The notes under the pieces: generated by a model | What the model was told of the DNA's origin: nothing | The model's database searches: none | The model's input: the letters and a program-made list of their open reading frames with translations, nothing else | Shown: piece by piece, positions 8,220-16,223 of the stretch | Layout: every line of letters starts with the position of its first letter | How positions within the stretch are numbered: the stretch's first letter is position 1 | Made by a program: the position numbers and the translations under genes | Source of the DNA: Tannerella sp. | GTDB taxonomy: Bacteria > Bacteroidota > Bacteroidia > Bacteroidales > Tannerellaceae | DNA: 34,447 nt | Assembly: GCA_031258835.1 (NCBI GenBank) | Contig: JAIRMH010000349.1 | Location: forward strand, 1-34,447 | Direction: 5' to 3'

Positions 8220-8308
8220 GTTGTTGACCTTTCCGATAAACTTTCGGCATACGGAACGCTCGTATGGGATGTTCCGAAGGCGAATAGGTGATTATGCGCA
8301 AAGGAGGA
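8220..8308 (+). pseudogene. decayed fragment of a large glycosidase (GH106/GH2-like sugar-binding segment)
   Basis: Starting right after the GH29 stop, one frame reads VVDLSDKLSAYGTLVWDVPK (8220-8279). A second frame, entered by a one-base shift at 8279, reads GE, stop (TAG at 8285-8287), VIMRKGG. Restoring one G and reading TAG as TGG gives ...WDVPKGEWVIMRKGG. That matches the conserved D-L-(T/S)...L-x-W-x-(V/A)-P-x-G-x-W-x-(I/V)-(L/M)-R-x-G segment of large Bacteroidetes alpha-L-rhamnosidase-like and GH2-like enzymes. It therefore looks like a deletion remnant with one frameshift and one nonsense change. The family assignment is from recalled motifs only. Confidence 0.55.
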
Positions 8309-8324
8309 TTTTGGGTTTATGATT

Positions 8325-9875
8325 TCAGTGGCCGACAAAAGGCACTAACTTTGCCGACAGGTCGGGCGTCGGCATATCTTTGTCGAGCGGGAATATTGGG
8401 CGGAGAATCCTTTTGTACGGCAGGTTCGGCAAATCCTGATCAACTCCTCCAAGTGTCAACGCCATCATCCAGTCGGCCTGTATGTCATACAATTCAGGGA
8501 CAAGATATCCTAATTTAACCACGACAATATCCGCTTGCCTCGGATCCAATCCATGCTTTTCAAATTCGCGCACATAGTGGAATCCTTTCCGTTTTTCCGT
8601 AACTATGACATATATAGTACCGATTTTAACAACCACTTCTTTGTTATCCGGGTTATCGGTATAAACGGATGTTACCGTTCCCGATAACTTGACGGGAGGA
8701 GCATAACGGTCGTCCACTTTTGCACCGGCTGTTCCTTCTACTTTATTACCGACGCCGGTGCGTATTGCTTTTTCTACAAACTCCGGCCCGGGTATAGAGG
8801 CATATATAAGCGTTTTCCCTTTCCCATCCTTAAATTCATTGCGTTTCAGTAACTCCGTCAGCGTCCATGTGACATCGCCGGCGCCGCCGGCTGTTGGGTT
8901 ATCTCCCATATCACTGATAAAATAAGGCTTTTTGTCACTTGCAATCGCTTTTTCGAGACAGACGTCCAGCGTTGCCGTAGGCGCGACAAAATCAAATTGA
9001 TTTCTCACGCTCCAGAAATGGTGAGCAAGATACTCCGCCGTACGTACGACCATATCTTTATCATCGCCTGTCACCATGACCGTTGCACGATTTCTCGGCT
9101 CGTCGGCCCACGCATATCCAATCCATATACCGGCATCGATAATACCCTCCTGCGCCGTAGCAGGTCCTACGGCAGCATACAGAGATTTACCCGGTTCCAC
9201 ACGCGTGCTCGTCTGTTCGCCGGGCAACAATACAGGTACGGGAATCCATGCTTTACAGGCAGGACGTCCTTTCCCGGTCTCGATTCTTTCAAGCATATTA
9301 ACTACCGCCCTCTCGCGCGATTCCATAGCATCTTCGTGAGGCGCCAAACGATAGCAAGTAATCAAATCCGTATTTTCAGCCAGTCTCCATGTCACATTTC
9401 CGTGCAAGTCCATACAGGTAGAGATAAGTACGTCATTACCTGTCACTTCGCGTATGCGAACAATCAAATCGCCTTCCGGATCATCCATTCCTACCACACT
9501 CATAGCTCCATGTATATCGAAAAACAGGGCGTCATACGGTGCGTTTGCTTTTAACAACTCAAGTATCCGATTCGTCAGAGATTCGTATGTTTCGAGCGGG
9601 ACGGCGCCTCCCGGAGTCGCCCTGGCGATAAACGCCGGAAACCATTCTGCTTTTTCGCGCAGAGGCGCACCTTTTTCCAGAAACGGATACAATCTGAAAA
9701 TATCATCTCCGACGCTTTTTCGAAAAGCTTCCTCCCCGCTTCTCGCAGGAGAAAACGTACTCGATTCAATTGCTATTCCTGCAATTGCTATACGCGGTTT
9801 TTTTTGAGCGTAAACAAATGTGGTTGATGCCACAATAAACATCAGTAACAACACAAAAAATCTATCTTTCTTCAT
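8325..9875 (-). CDS. secreted M81-family metallopeptidase (MlrC-like)
   Basis: The 516-residue protein has a signal peptide (MKKDRFFVLLLMFIVASTTFVYA). It then shows the MlrC fold motifs in order: GIAIESSTFSP (Glu37), FFDIHGAM (His122), CMDLHGN (Asp156, His158) and RLAPHED (His180). The spacing from His122 to His180 matches that of the metal-site residues described for MlrC of Sphingopyxis (His150, Asp184, His186, His208), so a zinc site is probably intact. The C-terminal half (DMGDNPTAGGAGDVTWTL onward) is the MlrC C-terminal domain. MlrC cleaves linearised microcystin, but most M81 proteins have unknown substrates and no toxin role is implied. The export signal suggests action in the periplasm. 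It converges on the GH29 gene and has its own promoter. Confidence 0.88.
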   Translation of the reverse strand: MKKDRFFVLLLMFIVASTTFVYAQKKPRIAIAGIAIESSTFSPARSGEEAFRKSVGDDIFRLYPFLEKGAPLREKAEWFPAFIARATPGGAVPLETYESLTNRILELLKANAPYDALFFDIHGAMSVVGMDDPEGDLIVRIREVTGNDVLISTCMDLHGNVTWRLAENTDLITCYRLAPHEDAMESRERAVVNMLERIETGKGRPACKAWIPVPVLLPGEQTSTRVEPGKSLYAAVGPATAQEGIIDAGIWIGYAWADEPRNRATVMVTGDDKDMVVRTAEYLAHHFWSVRNQFDFVAPTATLDVCLEKAIASDKKPYFISDMGDNPTAGGAGDVTWTLTELLKRNEFKDGKGKTLIYASIPGPEFVEKAIRTGVGNKVEGTAGAKVDDRYAPPVKLSGTVTSVYTDNPDNKEVVVKIGTIYVIVTEKRKGFHYVREFEKHGLDPRQADIVVVKLGYLVPELYDIQADWMMALTLGGVDQDLPNLPYKRILRPIFPLDKDMPTPDLSAKLVPFVGH

Positions 9876-9911
9876 AAATCATATAATAATTAATTGATTA
9901 TTTATCCGGCA

Positions 9912-9942
9912 CAAAAATACTCGAAAAAGCTGGATTTTCAAA
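9912..9942 (-). promoter_or_regulatory. promoter of the M81 peptidase gene
   Basis: Minus strand TTTG (9942-9939), 19 nt, then TATTTTTG (9919-9912). The leader before the ATG at 9875 is about 30 nt. Confidence 0.65.
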
Positions 9943-10046
9943 TATGCAAAATGAAAAAACGGCTTTTACACAAATGGATAGTGAGACGAAAAACAAGAAA
10001 AAGCGTATCGAAAATTCATTTTTTTATCGAAAAAAGACAGGAAATT

Positions 10047-10077
10047 TTTGTTTATCCGAACAAAAGCAGTACCTTTG
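10047..10077 (+). promoter_or_regulatory. promoter of the rplM-rpsI-rpsB-tsf operon
   Basis: TTTG (10047-10050), 19 nt, then TACCTTTG (10070-10077): a near-ideal Bacteroidetes housekeeping promoter. The expected start of transcription is near 10084. Confidence 0.85.
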
Positions 10078-10093
10078 CAAGCCGTTTTACTAT

Positions 10094-10124
10094 GTTTTGC
10101 ATCAACATGCCCGTAATGCAAGAC
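10094..10124 (+). promoter_or_regulatory. hairpin in the rplM leader (possible autoregulatory site)
   Basis: GTTTTGCAT (10094-10102) pairs with ATGCAAGAC (10116-10124), a 9-bp stem with one G-U pair and a 13-nt loop. It lies near the 5' end of the leader and has no T tract, so it is not a terminator. Confidence 0.45.
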
Positions 10125-10178
10125 ACCGGAAAACGTCGTAAATAACTATTAATTAACTATTTAAAAAAAAATCAAGCA

Positions 10179-10634
10179 GTGGATACTTTAAGTTATAAGA
10201 CCATATCTGCAAACAAAGCAACTGTAAACAAAGAATGGGTTGTAGTAGATGCAACAGGTCAGCATTTAGGACGTATAGGCTCAAAAGTGGCAAAACTTTT
10301 GCGCGGAAAATACAAACCGAACTTTACACCGCACGTTGATTGTGGGGATAATGTAATCATTATCAATGCAGATAAAGCCGTTTTAACGGGAAAAAAGTGG
10401 GATGACCGTATTTATCTGAGATATTCGGGTTATCCGGGCGGACAAAGAGAATTTACTCCCGCTCAATTAAAAGAAAAAGGTGAAGACCGCCTGTTCCGCA
10501 AAGTTGTAAAAGGCATGTTGCCTAAAAACAAACTGGGAGCCAAATTGCTCAAGAATCTGTATGTATATGGAGGTGGTGAGCACAAACACGAGGCGCAACA
10601 GCCTATAACATTAGACATAAATTCACTTAAATAA
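10179..10634 (+). CDS. rplM: 50S ribosomal protein L13
   Basis: The 151-residue protein carries the L13 landmarks VVDATGQHLGRIGSKVAKLLRGK, DCGDNVIIINADK, YSGYPGGQRE and VVKGMLPKNKLGAKLLKNLYVY. L13 binds 23S rRNA early in large-subunit assembly. The start is a GTG at 10179-10181, read as Met: the N-terminus (M)DTLSYKT is what Bacteroidetes L13 proteins have, and there is no in-frame ATG near it. It is the first gene of the operon, five nt ahead of rpsI. Confidence 0.97.
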   Translation: MDTLSYKTISANKATVNKEWVVVDATGQHLGRIGSKVAKLLRGKYKPNFTPHVDCGDNVIIINADKAVLTGKKWDDRIYLRYSGYPGGQREFTPAQLKEKGEDRLFRKVVKGMLPKNKLGAKLLKNLYVYGGGEHKHEAQQPITLDINSLK

Positions 10635-10639
10635 TTATT

Positions 10640-11026
10640 ATGGAAGTTGTAAATGCAATAGGACGACGTAAAGCCGCCGTAGCCCGTGTTTATGTAACAA
10701 AAGGCAGTGGCAAAATCACCATTAACAAGCGCGATTTGGAAAATTATTTCCCATCGACAATCCTCCAGTATGTTGTAAAGCAACCTTTGAACACCCTGAA
10801 TATAACAGAACAGTATGACGTCAAAGTTAATTTGTTCGGCGGCGGTTTCAAAGGACAATCCGAAGCAACCCGCCTGGCAATTACCCGCGCTTTGATAAAA
10901 ATCGACCCGGAGACCAAACCTGTATTAAAGGCGGAAGGCTTCACAACCCGCGACCCTCGTGCGGTAGAACGTAAAAAGCCGGGAAGACCGACAGCTCGTA
11001 AGAGATTCCAGTTCAGCAAACGTTAA
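10640..11026 (+). CDS. rpsI: 30S ribosomal protein S9
   Basis: The 128-residue protein begins MEVVNAIGRRKAAVARVYV. It contains GGGFKGQSEATRLAITRAL and ends with the basic tail KKPGRPTARKRFQFSKR, whose final Arg contacts P-site tRNA in known ribosomes. The usual rplM-rpsI pairing is kept, with a five-nt gap. Confidence 0.97.
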   Translation: MEVVNAIGRRKAAVARVYVTKGSGKITINKRDLENYFPSTILQYVVKQPLNTLNITEQYDVKVNLFGGGFKGQSEATRLAITRALIKIDPETKPVLKAEGFTTRDPRAVERKKPGRPTARKRFQFSKR

Positions 11027-11069
11027 TAACGTTGTGGGTTTCTTGCAAGTAACATATGTTTAGTATCTA

Positions 11070-11122
11070 AATTGCCCGGATTTTTTCTGCATGTGGAAAT
11101 GTCGGCAAACTACCGGGCGGTT
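11070..11122 (+). promoter_or_regulatory. stem-loop in the rpsB leader
   Basis: AATTGCCCGG (11070-11079) pairs with CCGGGCGGTT (11113-11122), a 10-bp stem with two G-U pairs around a 33-nt loop. It lies in the 139-nt spacer between rpsI and rpsB, 43 nt before the rpsB start. There is no T run, so it is more likely a regulatory leader than a terminator. Confidence 0.5.
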
Positions 11123-11165
11123 GGTGTTTAACAAAAAAGAATGTAAACAATTAAAAAACAAAAAA

Positions 11166-11999
11166 ATGTCAAGAGTAAGTTTTGAGCAATTATTAGAGGC
11201 AGGTGTTCATTTCGGACACTTAAAAAGTAAATGGAACCCTGCAATGGCTCCTTATATTTTTATGGAGCGTAATGGTATTCATATCATTGATTTATACAAA
11301 ACAGTCGCTAAAATAGATGAAGCGGCGGAAGCGATGAAAAACCTTGCTAAATCGGGACGCAAAATTTTGTTCGTCGCTACTAAAAAACAAGCGAAACAGA
11401 TTGTTGCCGATATGGCTACTGCCGTTAATATGCCTTATGTTATCGAACGTTGGCCAGGTGGTATGCTGACCAACTTCCCGACAATCCGTAAGGCTGTAAA
11501 GAAAATGTCGACGATCGATAAAATGGCTACCGACGGCACATTTGATAATCTTTCGAAAAGAGAAAAATTGCAAATCACACGTCAACGCGCGAAATTAGAA
11601 AAAAACCTCGGCTCTATCGCCGACTTGAATCGCCTACCCTCTGCATTATTCGTCGTCGATATAATGAAAGAACATATTGCCGTTCGTGAAGCAAACCGAT
11701 TGGGCATACCCGTATTCGGCATGGTCGATACAAATTCCGATCCTTCAACTGTCGATTTTGCAATTCCTGCAAATGATGACGCTACAAAATCAGTGGAATT
11801 GATTTTGGGCACACTTTGCAAAGCAATTCAGGAAGGTATAATAGAAGGAAAGGCCGAACGTACAAACAAAGATGGCAGCGAAGAATCCGAAGTCACTGTA
11901 AAACGCGAGCGGAAAATGCGTGCAAAAAAAACGGAGGAAACGTTACCGAATGACGTAAAAAAAGAACTGGCAACAGAAGATTTTCCCGAAGAAAACTAA
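11166..11999 (+). CDS. rpsB: 30S ribosomal protein S2
   Basis: S2 sits on the small-subunit body. The sequence shows the family's opening SFEQLLEAGVHFGHLKSKWNP, then GIHIIDLYKT, KILFVATKKQAK, ERWPGGMLTNFPTI and GIPVFGMVDTNSDP. The frame is open from 11091, but the first 25 residues are not S2-like and the leader stem-loop lies there. The ATG at 11166, 277 codons long, gives the standard N-terminus MSRVSFEQLLEAG. The C-terminus carries a charged extension (KAERTNKDGSEESEVTVKRE and beyond), as often seen in Bacteroidetes. It is followed by tsf after 87 nt, the usual pairing. Confidence 0.96.
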   Translation: MSRVSFEQLLEAGVHFGHLKSKWNPAMAPYIFMERNGIHIIDLYKTVAKIDEAAEAMKNLAKSGRKILFVATKKQAKQIVADMATAVNMPYVIERWPGGMLTNFPTIRKAVKKMSTIDKMATDGTFDNLSKREKLQITRQRAKLEKNLGSIADLNRLPSALFVVDIMKEHIAVREANRLGIPVFGMVDTNSDPSTVDFAIPANDDATKSVELILGTLCKAIQEGIIEGKAERTNKDGSEESEVTVKRERKMRAKKTEETLPNDVKKELATEDFPEEN

Positions 12000-12086
12000 G
12001 AATTAATTTATCCGAAAACGGCCGTTTATGCTTACATAACAATATACGGCAAAAATTATCAACAATATAACATATAAATACATATT

Positions 12087-12911
12087 ATGGCAGTAACATT
12101 AGCAGATATAACAAAATTGCGTAAAATGAGCGGTGCAGGTATGATGGATTGTAAGAACGCGCTGGAAGAGGCCGGCAACGATTTTGAAAAAGCAATGGAA
12201 ATAATCCGCAAGAAAGGTCAGGCTATTGCCGCAAAACGTTCCGACCGTGAAGCGTCGGAAGGGTGCGTTTTGGCAACTGAAAATGGTGGCTTCGCAGCTA
12301 TCGTAGCTGTAAAATGCGAAACCGATTTCGTGGCAAAAAATGCTGACTTCGTAGCAATGACACAAAGTTTCCTCGACCTCGCTATGGCAAACAAACCGAC
12401 TTCAAAAGAAGAACTTCTGTCTTTGACGCTGAGCGATGGTCGTACCGTTGAAAACCATATTACCGACCGTATAGGCGTCACAGGCGAAAAAATGGAACTT
12501 GGATTCTATGAATTTGTGACGGACGCCGCTACGATTTCATACATTCATCCCGGAAACAAACTGGCGACAATTGTTGCATTCAACAAAGAAGCCGAACGTC
12601 AGGTAAAACGTGATGTGGCAATGCAAGTCGCAGCGATGAATCCGGTTTCTATCACTCCGGCGGATGTTCCGCAGAAGATCATTGATACGGAAAAAGAAAT
12701 AGCCCGTGATAAAGCCATTCAGGCCGGCAAACCGGAAAATATTCTTGATAAAATTGCAGAAGGCGCTCTCCAGAAATTTTTTAAAGAGAGCACGCTTTTG
12801 CAACAGGAATTTGTAAAAGATTCAAAACTGACAATTGAACAATATCTTAAACAACAGGACAAAGACTTAACGGCAACATCATTCAGACGTGTTACATTGA
12901 ACGTCGATTGA
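12087..12911 (+). CDS. tsf: translation elongation factor Ts
   Basis: EF-Ts recycles EF-Tu by releasing GDP. The 274-residue protein has the N-terminal UBA-like domain (LADITKLRKMSGAGMMDCK, ALEEAGNDFEKAMEIIRKKG) and the EF-Tu-binding signature CETDFVAKNADF at about residues 77-88. The later IHPGNKLATIVAFNKE and VAMQVAAMNP segments belong to the core domain. It is the last gene of the operon, followed 26 nt later by a strong terminator. Confidence 0.97.
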   Translation: MAVTLADITKLRKMSGAGMMDCKNALEEAGNDFEKAMEIIRKKGQAIAAKRSDREASEGCVLATENGGFAAIVAVKCETDFVAKNADFVAMTQSFLDLAMANKPTSKEELLSLTLSDGRTVENHITDRIGVTGEKMELGFYEFVTDAATISYIHPGNKLATIVAFNKEAERQVKRDVAMQVAAMNPVSITPADVPQKIIDTEKEIARDKAIQAGKPENILDKIAEGALQKFFKESTLLQQEFVKDSKLTIEQYLKQQDKDLTATSFRRVTLNVD

Positions 12912-12937
12912 TAATATTAATACTCTCTATTTACTAA

Positions 12938-12971
12938 AGAGGCTGCACCAAACGGCGCAGCCTCTTTTTTT
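12938..12971 (+). terminator. rho-independent terminator of the ribosomal operon
   Basis: AGAGGCTGC (12938-12946) pairs with GCAGCCTCT (12957-12965), a perfect 9-bp stem followed by T7. The minus-strand side has only two T residues, so it mainly serves the plus strand. Confidence 0.92.
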
Positions 12972-12995
12972 ATTATTCTTCTTGCATAAAATATA

Positions 12996-14288
12996 CTATA
13001 TTTTTGAATACCGGTATGTCCGGTATCCATATAGTGCAATTACAATAAAACAGAATAACGGCAAAACAAAAGATATCCTGACGGATGATAAACATTCAAA
13101 CCATACCGCTTTGTCTATCAGCAATCCTTGCAGGGGAGGCATCAGGCATCCGCCTCCGATAGCCAATATCAGTCCGGCCGAACCAAGTTTGGCGTCATCA
13201 CCCAGCCCCTTCAATGCAATACCATATATTGTGGGGAACATCAGCGACATACAGGCAGAAATAGCGACAAGACTGTAAAGTCCGAATATTCCTTTAATGA
13301 AAATAGCTCCTAATGTAAAACCGGCGCCTCCTAACGCCAATACTAAAAGCAACAAACTCGGCTTGAAATATTTCAACAGAAACGTACAGATGAAGCGGCT
13401 GGAAACAAAAATGGCCATTGCTACCATATTATATCCCTGCGCCGTCGGCTTTTCCATTTTCAACTCATTTTCAGCATATTGTATGATAAATGTCCATACC
13501 ATAATCTGAACGCCTACATAAAACACCTGAGCGATTACCGAAGCAACATACAGTCTATTCCGCAAAAGACGCTTAAATGTAGAGGAGATATTTCCCTCCA
13601 CGCCAGATGCATTTTGTGGGAGCTTCGATATTAGAAATACGATCAAAAACACAAATACAACAATCCCCAATATAAGATAAGGCCCGCTCACAACATCCAA
13701 ATCGGCCTTTTGCATGATTGCAAAAGCGTCCGGATCAGATCGTTGCAAGGCAATGCGTTCTTTTTCCACCGCAGGATTCAATCGAGCAAGTATCAACTCT
13801 TTTGCAATGAGCATACCCGTCAGCGACCCCATCGGATTAAATGCTTGCGCAAGATTAAGCCTGCGCGTAGCAGTATCTTCCGGACCCATAGAAAGGATAT
13901 AAGGGTTTGACGTCGTTTCAAGAAATGCCAGACCACATGTCATAATAAAATAAGCCACCAGAAACGCCCAGAACGCCATCGCATTCCCGGCAGGAAGAAA
14001 AAGAAAACATCCTGCCGAATATAGCGCTAACCCGACAAGTATTCCTTTTTTATAATTAAATTTCCTTATAAAAATTGCGGCCGGAATTGCCATAAAACAA
14101 TACCCTCCATAAAAGGCAAATTGAACAAGCGAACTCTCGAAATTTGTTATCAATAATATATTTCTAAAAGCTGCCACCATAGGGTTTGTTATATCATTTG
14201 CAAATCCCCATAAAGCAAAAAGAGAAGTGACCAGAATAAAGGGAAAAATCATCCTCTCCGGTATAATTGTATTTTTTTGCGTTTTCAT
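12996..14288 (-). CDS. fucP: L-fucose:H+ symporter, major facilitator superfamily
   Basis: This inner-membrane protein of 430 residues has about 12 membrane helices and imports L-fucose with a proton. FALWGFANDITNPM near the N-terminus carries Asp32, and GLAFLETTSNPYIL carries Glu124. These correspond in position to Asp46 and Glu135, the key acidic residues of E. coli FucP. Conserved loops include RKFNYKKGILVGL and NLAQAFNPMGSLTG. The family also contains related sugar permeases, but the tight link to fucI, 24 nt upstream on the same strand, supports fucose. It would be transcribed from the fucI promoter. Confidence 0.9.
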   Translation of the reverse strand: MKTQKNTIIPERMIFPFILVTSLFALWGFANDITNPMVAAFRNILLITNFESSLVQFAFYGGYCFMAIPAAIFIRKFNYKKGILVGLALYSAGCFLFLPAGNAMAFWAFLVAYFIMTCGLAFLETTSNPYILSMGPEDTATRRLNLAQAFNPMGSLTGMLIAKELILARLNPAVEKERIALQRSDPDAFAIMQKADLDVVSGPYLILGIVVFVFLIVFLISKLPQNASGVEGNISSTFKRLLRNRLYVASVIAQVFYVGVQIMVWTFIIQYAENELKMEKPTAQGYNMVAMAIFVSSRFICTFLLKYFKPSLLLLVLALGGAGFTLGAIFIKGIFGLYSLVAISACMSLMFPTIYGIALKGLGDDAKLGSAGLILAIGGGCLMPPLQGLLIDKAVWFECLSSVRISFVLPLFCFIVIALYGYRTYRYSKI

Positions 14289-14312
14289 GTATACGTTATT
14301 TGATTTTTAATC

Positions 14313-16100
14313 TCATTTATATAAGGGGCCATAAGTCTTACAAGCGCGATAGTCTGCATTTTCCTTATCCATACCGAAAGCATTCCATGCGGCGGGACGG
14401 AAAATCTTTTTTTCGTCGACATTATGCATACAAACCGGTATTCTCAGCATGGAGGCCAACGTTATCAGATCCGCTCCGATATGCCCGTAGCTGACCGAAC
14501 CGTGGTTCGCGCCCCAATTATTCATAACGGAATATACATCCTTAAATGCATCAGTATCATTCAGGCGCGGTGCGAACCATGTCGTTGGCCAGCCTTTATC
14601 CGTACGTTCATCCAGTATCTTATGCACATCCGGGTCAAGTTCAACGGTCCATCCTTCGGCTATCTGCAACACTGGGCCTAATCCTTTCACTAAGTTCAAA
14701 CGCACCATTGTACAAGGCATATTCCGACGTGTCAGGAATTTTGAAGAAAAACCGCCGCCTCTGAAATATTCGCGATTGGCCGGCACCCAACTTGTAGCGT
14801 CCAAACAGGCTTGCGCCTCCGCTTCACCGATTTCCCAGAACGGCTTCATGGCAGGATTTCCGTCTTTATCGTTTTGACGGGCAGAGCCGTCGAGCGAAGC
14901 CGCGCCGGAGTTGATCAAATGGATAACGCCATTCGCCGCTCTACCTTCCGGTTTTTTACCGGTAACTCGCTCTATCGATTCCGGGCTCCAGTAAGTACGA
15001 ACATCGGCAAATACCTGCGCCGTATTCGTCAGCAAATAACCGAATAACATAGCTGTTCCGTTCAACGCATCATTTTCGGTTGCCAGCACAAACGGTTGGC
15101 GTATACCTGTCCAGTCGAAAGATGAATTCATAATAGCTTCCGTAAAATCTCCGTTCGGATAAAAGTCCGTCCATTGACGTTGCCCCTGAAAACCGCCGGC
15201 AATCGCGTTATGCCCCAACGATTCTTCCCCGAATCCCAGTTCTTTCAATTTCGGATTTCCAATCATCAAATCGCGGACAATGAGCGTCATCTTCACGACA
15301 AACTCCCAATCGGCATCTTTTTCGGCACGGTCTTTCTGCAAATCCGGACGGTTACAAATATCCTCATATTCCTTACAATTAACCTTCGCCCACGCCAATG
15401 CCTGTTCATATTCTTCCTTATCGTATATGCCTAACGTCATGCGGCGTATAATCTCCACTTCATCAATGCCTTCGCAACGCATACCCAGATAATCTTCGAA
15501 AAAGTCGGTATTGACAATCGACCCGGCGATACCCATACATACCGCTCCGACAGATAAATACGACTTACCGCGCATAATCGCGACAGCCGTCGCCGCACGC
15601 GTAAAGCGAAGCAACTTCTCCTCTACATCGCAAGGTATGCTCGTATCCGTCATATCCTGCACGTTGTGTCCGTATATTCCGAACGCCGGCAAACCTTTTT
15701 GTGCATGAGCAGCCAGAACAGCAGCCAGATAAACGGCGCCGGGACGCTCCGTACCGTTAAAACCCCATACCGCTTTTACCGTATGCGGATCCATATCCAT
15801 CGTCTCGCTACCATAACACCAACAAGGCGTCACCGTTATCGTTACTCCTACATTTTCCCTTTTGAACTTTTCGGCGCATGCCGCACTTTCCGCCACACGG
15901 CCAATAGTAGAATCCGCTATCACACATTGTACCGGCGTACCATCCGGATATTTTATATGATCCGTAAGTAACCCCACAACACTTTTTGCCATGTTCATTG
16001 TCTGTGCCTCAAGCGATTCACGAACGCCGCCCATACGGCCATCTATCGCCGGACGAATACCTATCTTAGGCCAATCGCCTTGAAATCTTTTTGTTTTCAT
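14313..16100 (-). CDS. fucI: L-fucose isomerase
   Basis: This cytoplasmic Mn2+-dependent ketol isomerase converts L-fucose to L-fuculose and also acts on D-arabinose in some species. From the ATG at 16100-16098 the protein has 595 residues, close to the 591 of E. coli FucI, and begins [21 protein letters not shown]. Later landmarks are [54 protein letters not shown] and [18 protein letters not shown], where a metal-binding His is expected. The frame is open to 16208, but the extra 36 residues are not family-like and contain the promoter. It is the first gene of the fucI-fucP operon and divergent from the AraC-type gene. Confidence 0.95.
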   Translation of the reverse strand: MKTKRFQGDWPKIGIRPAIDGRMGGVRESLEAQTMNMAKSVVGLLTDHIKYPDGTPVQCVIADSTIGRVAESAACAEKFKRENVGVTITVTPCWCYGSETMDMDPHTVKAVWGFNGTERPGAVYLAAVLAAHAQKGLPAFGIYGHNVQDMTDTSIPCDVEEKLLRFTRAATAVAIMRGKSYLSVGAVCMGIAGSIVNTDFFEDYLGMRCEGIDEVEIIRRMTLGIYDKEEYEQALAWAKVNCKEYEDICNRPDLQKDRAEKDADWEFVVKMTLIVRDLMIGNPKLKELGFGEESLGHNAIAGGFQGQRQWTDFYPNGDFTEAIMNSSFDWTGIRQPFVLATENDALNGTAMLFGYLLTNTAQVFADVRTYWSPESIERVTGKKPEGRAANGVIHLINSGAASLDGSARQNDKDGNPAMKPFWEIGEAEAQACLDATSWVPANREYFRGGGFSSKFLTRRNMPCTMVRLNLVKGLGPVLQIAEGWTVELDPDVHKILDERTDKGWPTTWFAPRLNDTDAFKDVYSVMNNWGANHGSVSYGHIGADLITLASMLRIPVCMHNVDEKKIFRPAAWNAFGMDKENADYRACKTYGPLYK

Positions 16101-16140
16101 CAGTACTAATATTAAAAATGAATAATTCTTGTTTATACGG

Positions 16141-16170
16141 CAAAAGTATAGAATAATAAACAATCTCAAA
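16141..16170 (-). promoter_or_regulatory. fucI-fucP promoter
   Basis: Minus strand TTTG (16170-16167), 18 nt, then TACTTTTG (16148-16141). Its upstream end is only 15 nt from the -7 box of the divergent AraC-type gene, so one regulator could act on both. Confidence 0.65.
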
Positions 16171-16184
16171 ATATCCGATTTATA

Positions 16185-16192
16185 TATCTTTG
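16185..16192 (+). promoter_or_regulatory. -7 box of the AraC-type regulator gene
   Basis: TATCTTTG matches TAnnTTTG, 31 nt before the ATG at 16224. No good -33 TTTG is visible, which may mean it needs an activator. Confidence 0.5.
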
Positions 16193-16223
16193 TATCCAAA
16201 ATAAACATTCAACATTCAATAAT

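Larger units (their letters stand above)
9876..10178. other. gene-free stretch between divergent M81 and rplM genes
   Basis: This 303-nt stretch holds the M81 promoter on the minus strand. On the plus strand it holds the ribosomal operon promoter and a roughly 95-nt rplM leader with a hairpin. Short frames here are not gene-like. Confidence 0.7.
16130..16217. repeat. ATAAACA repeats in the fucI/araC divergent promoter region
   Basis: ATAAACA occurs at 16156-16162 and 16201-16207, with an inverted copy (TGTTTAT) at 16130-16136. In addition AACATTC is directly repeated at 16204-16210 and 16211-16217. The copies flank both promoters and are candidate regulator-binding sites. Confidence 0.4.
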
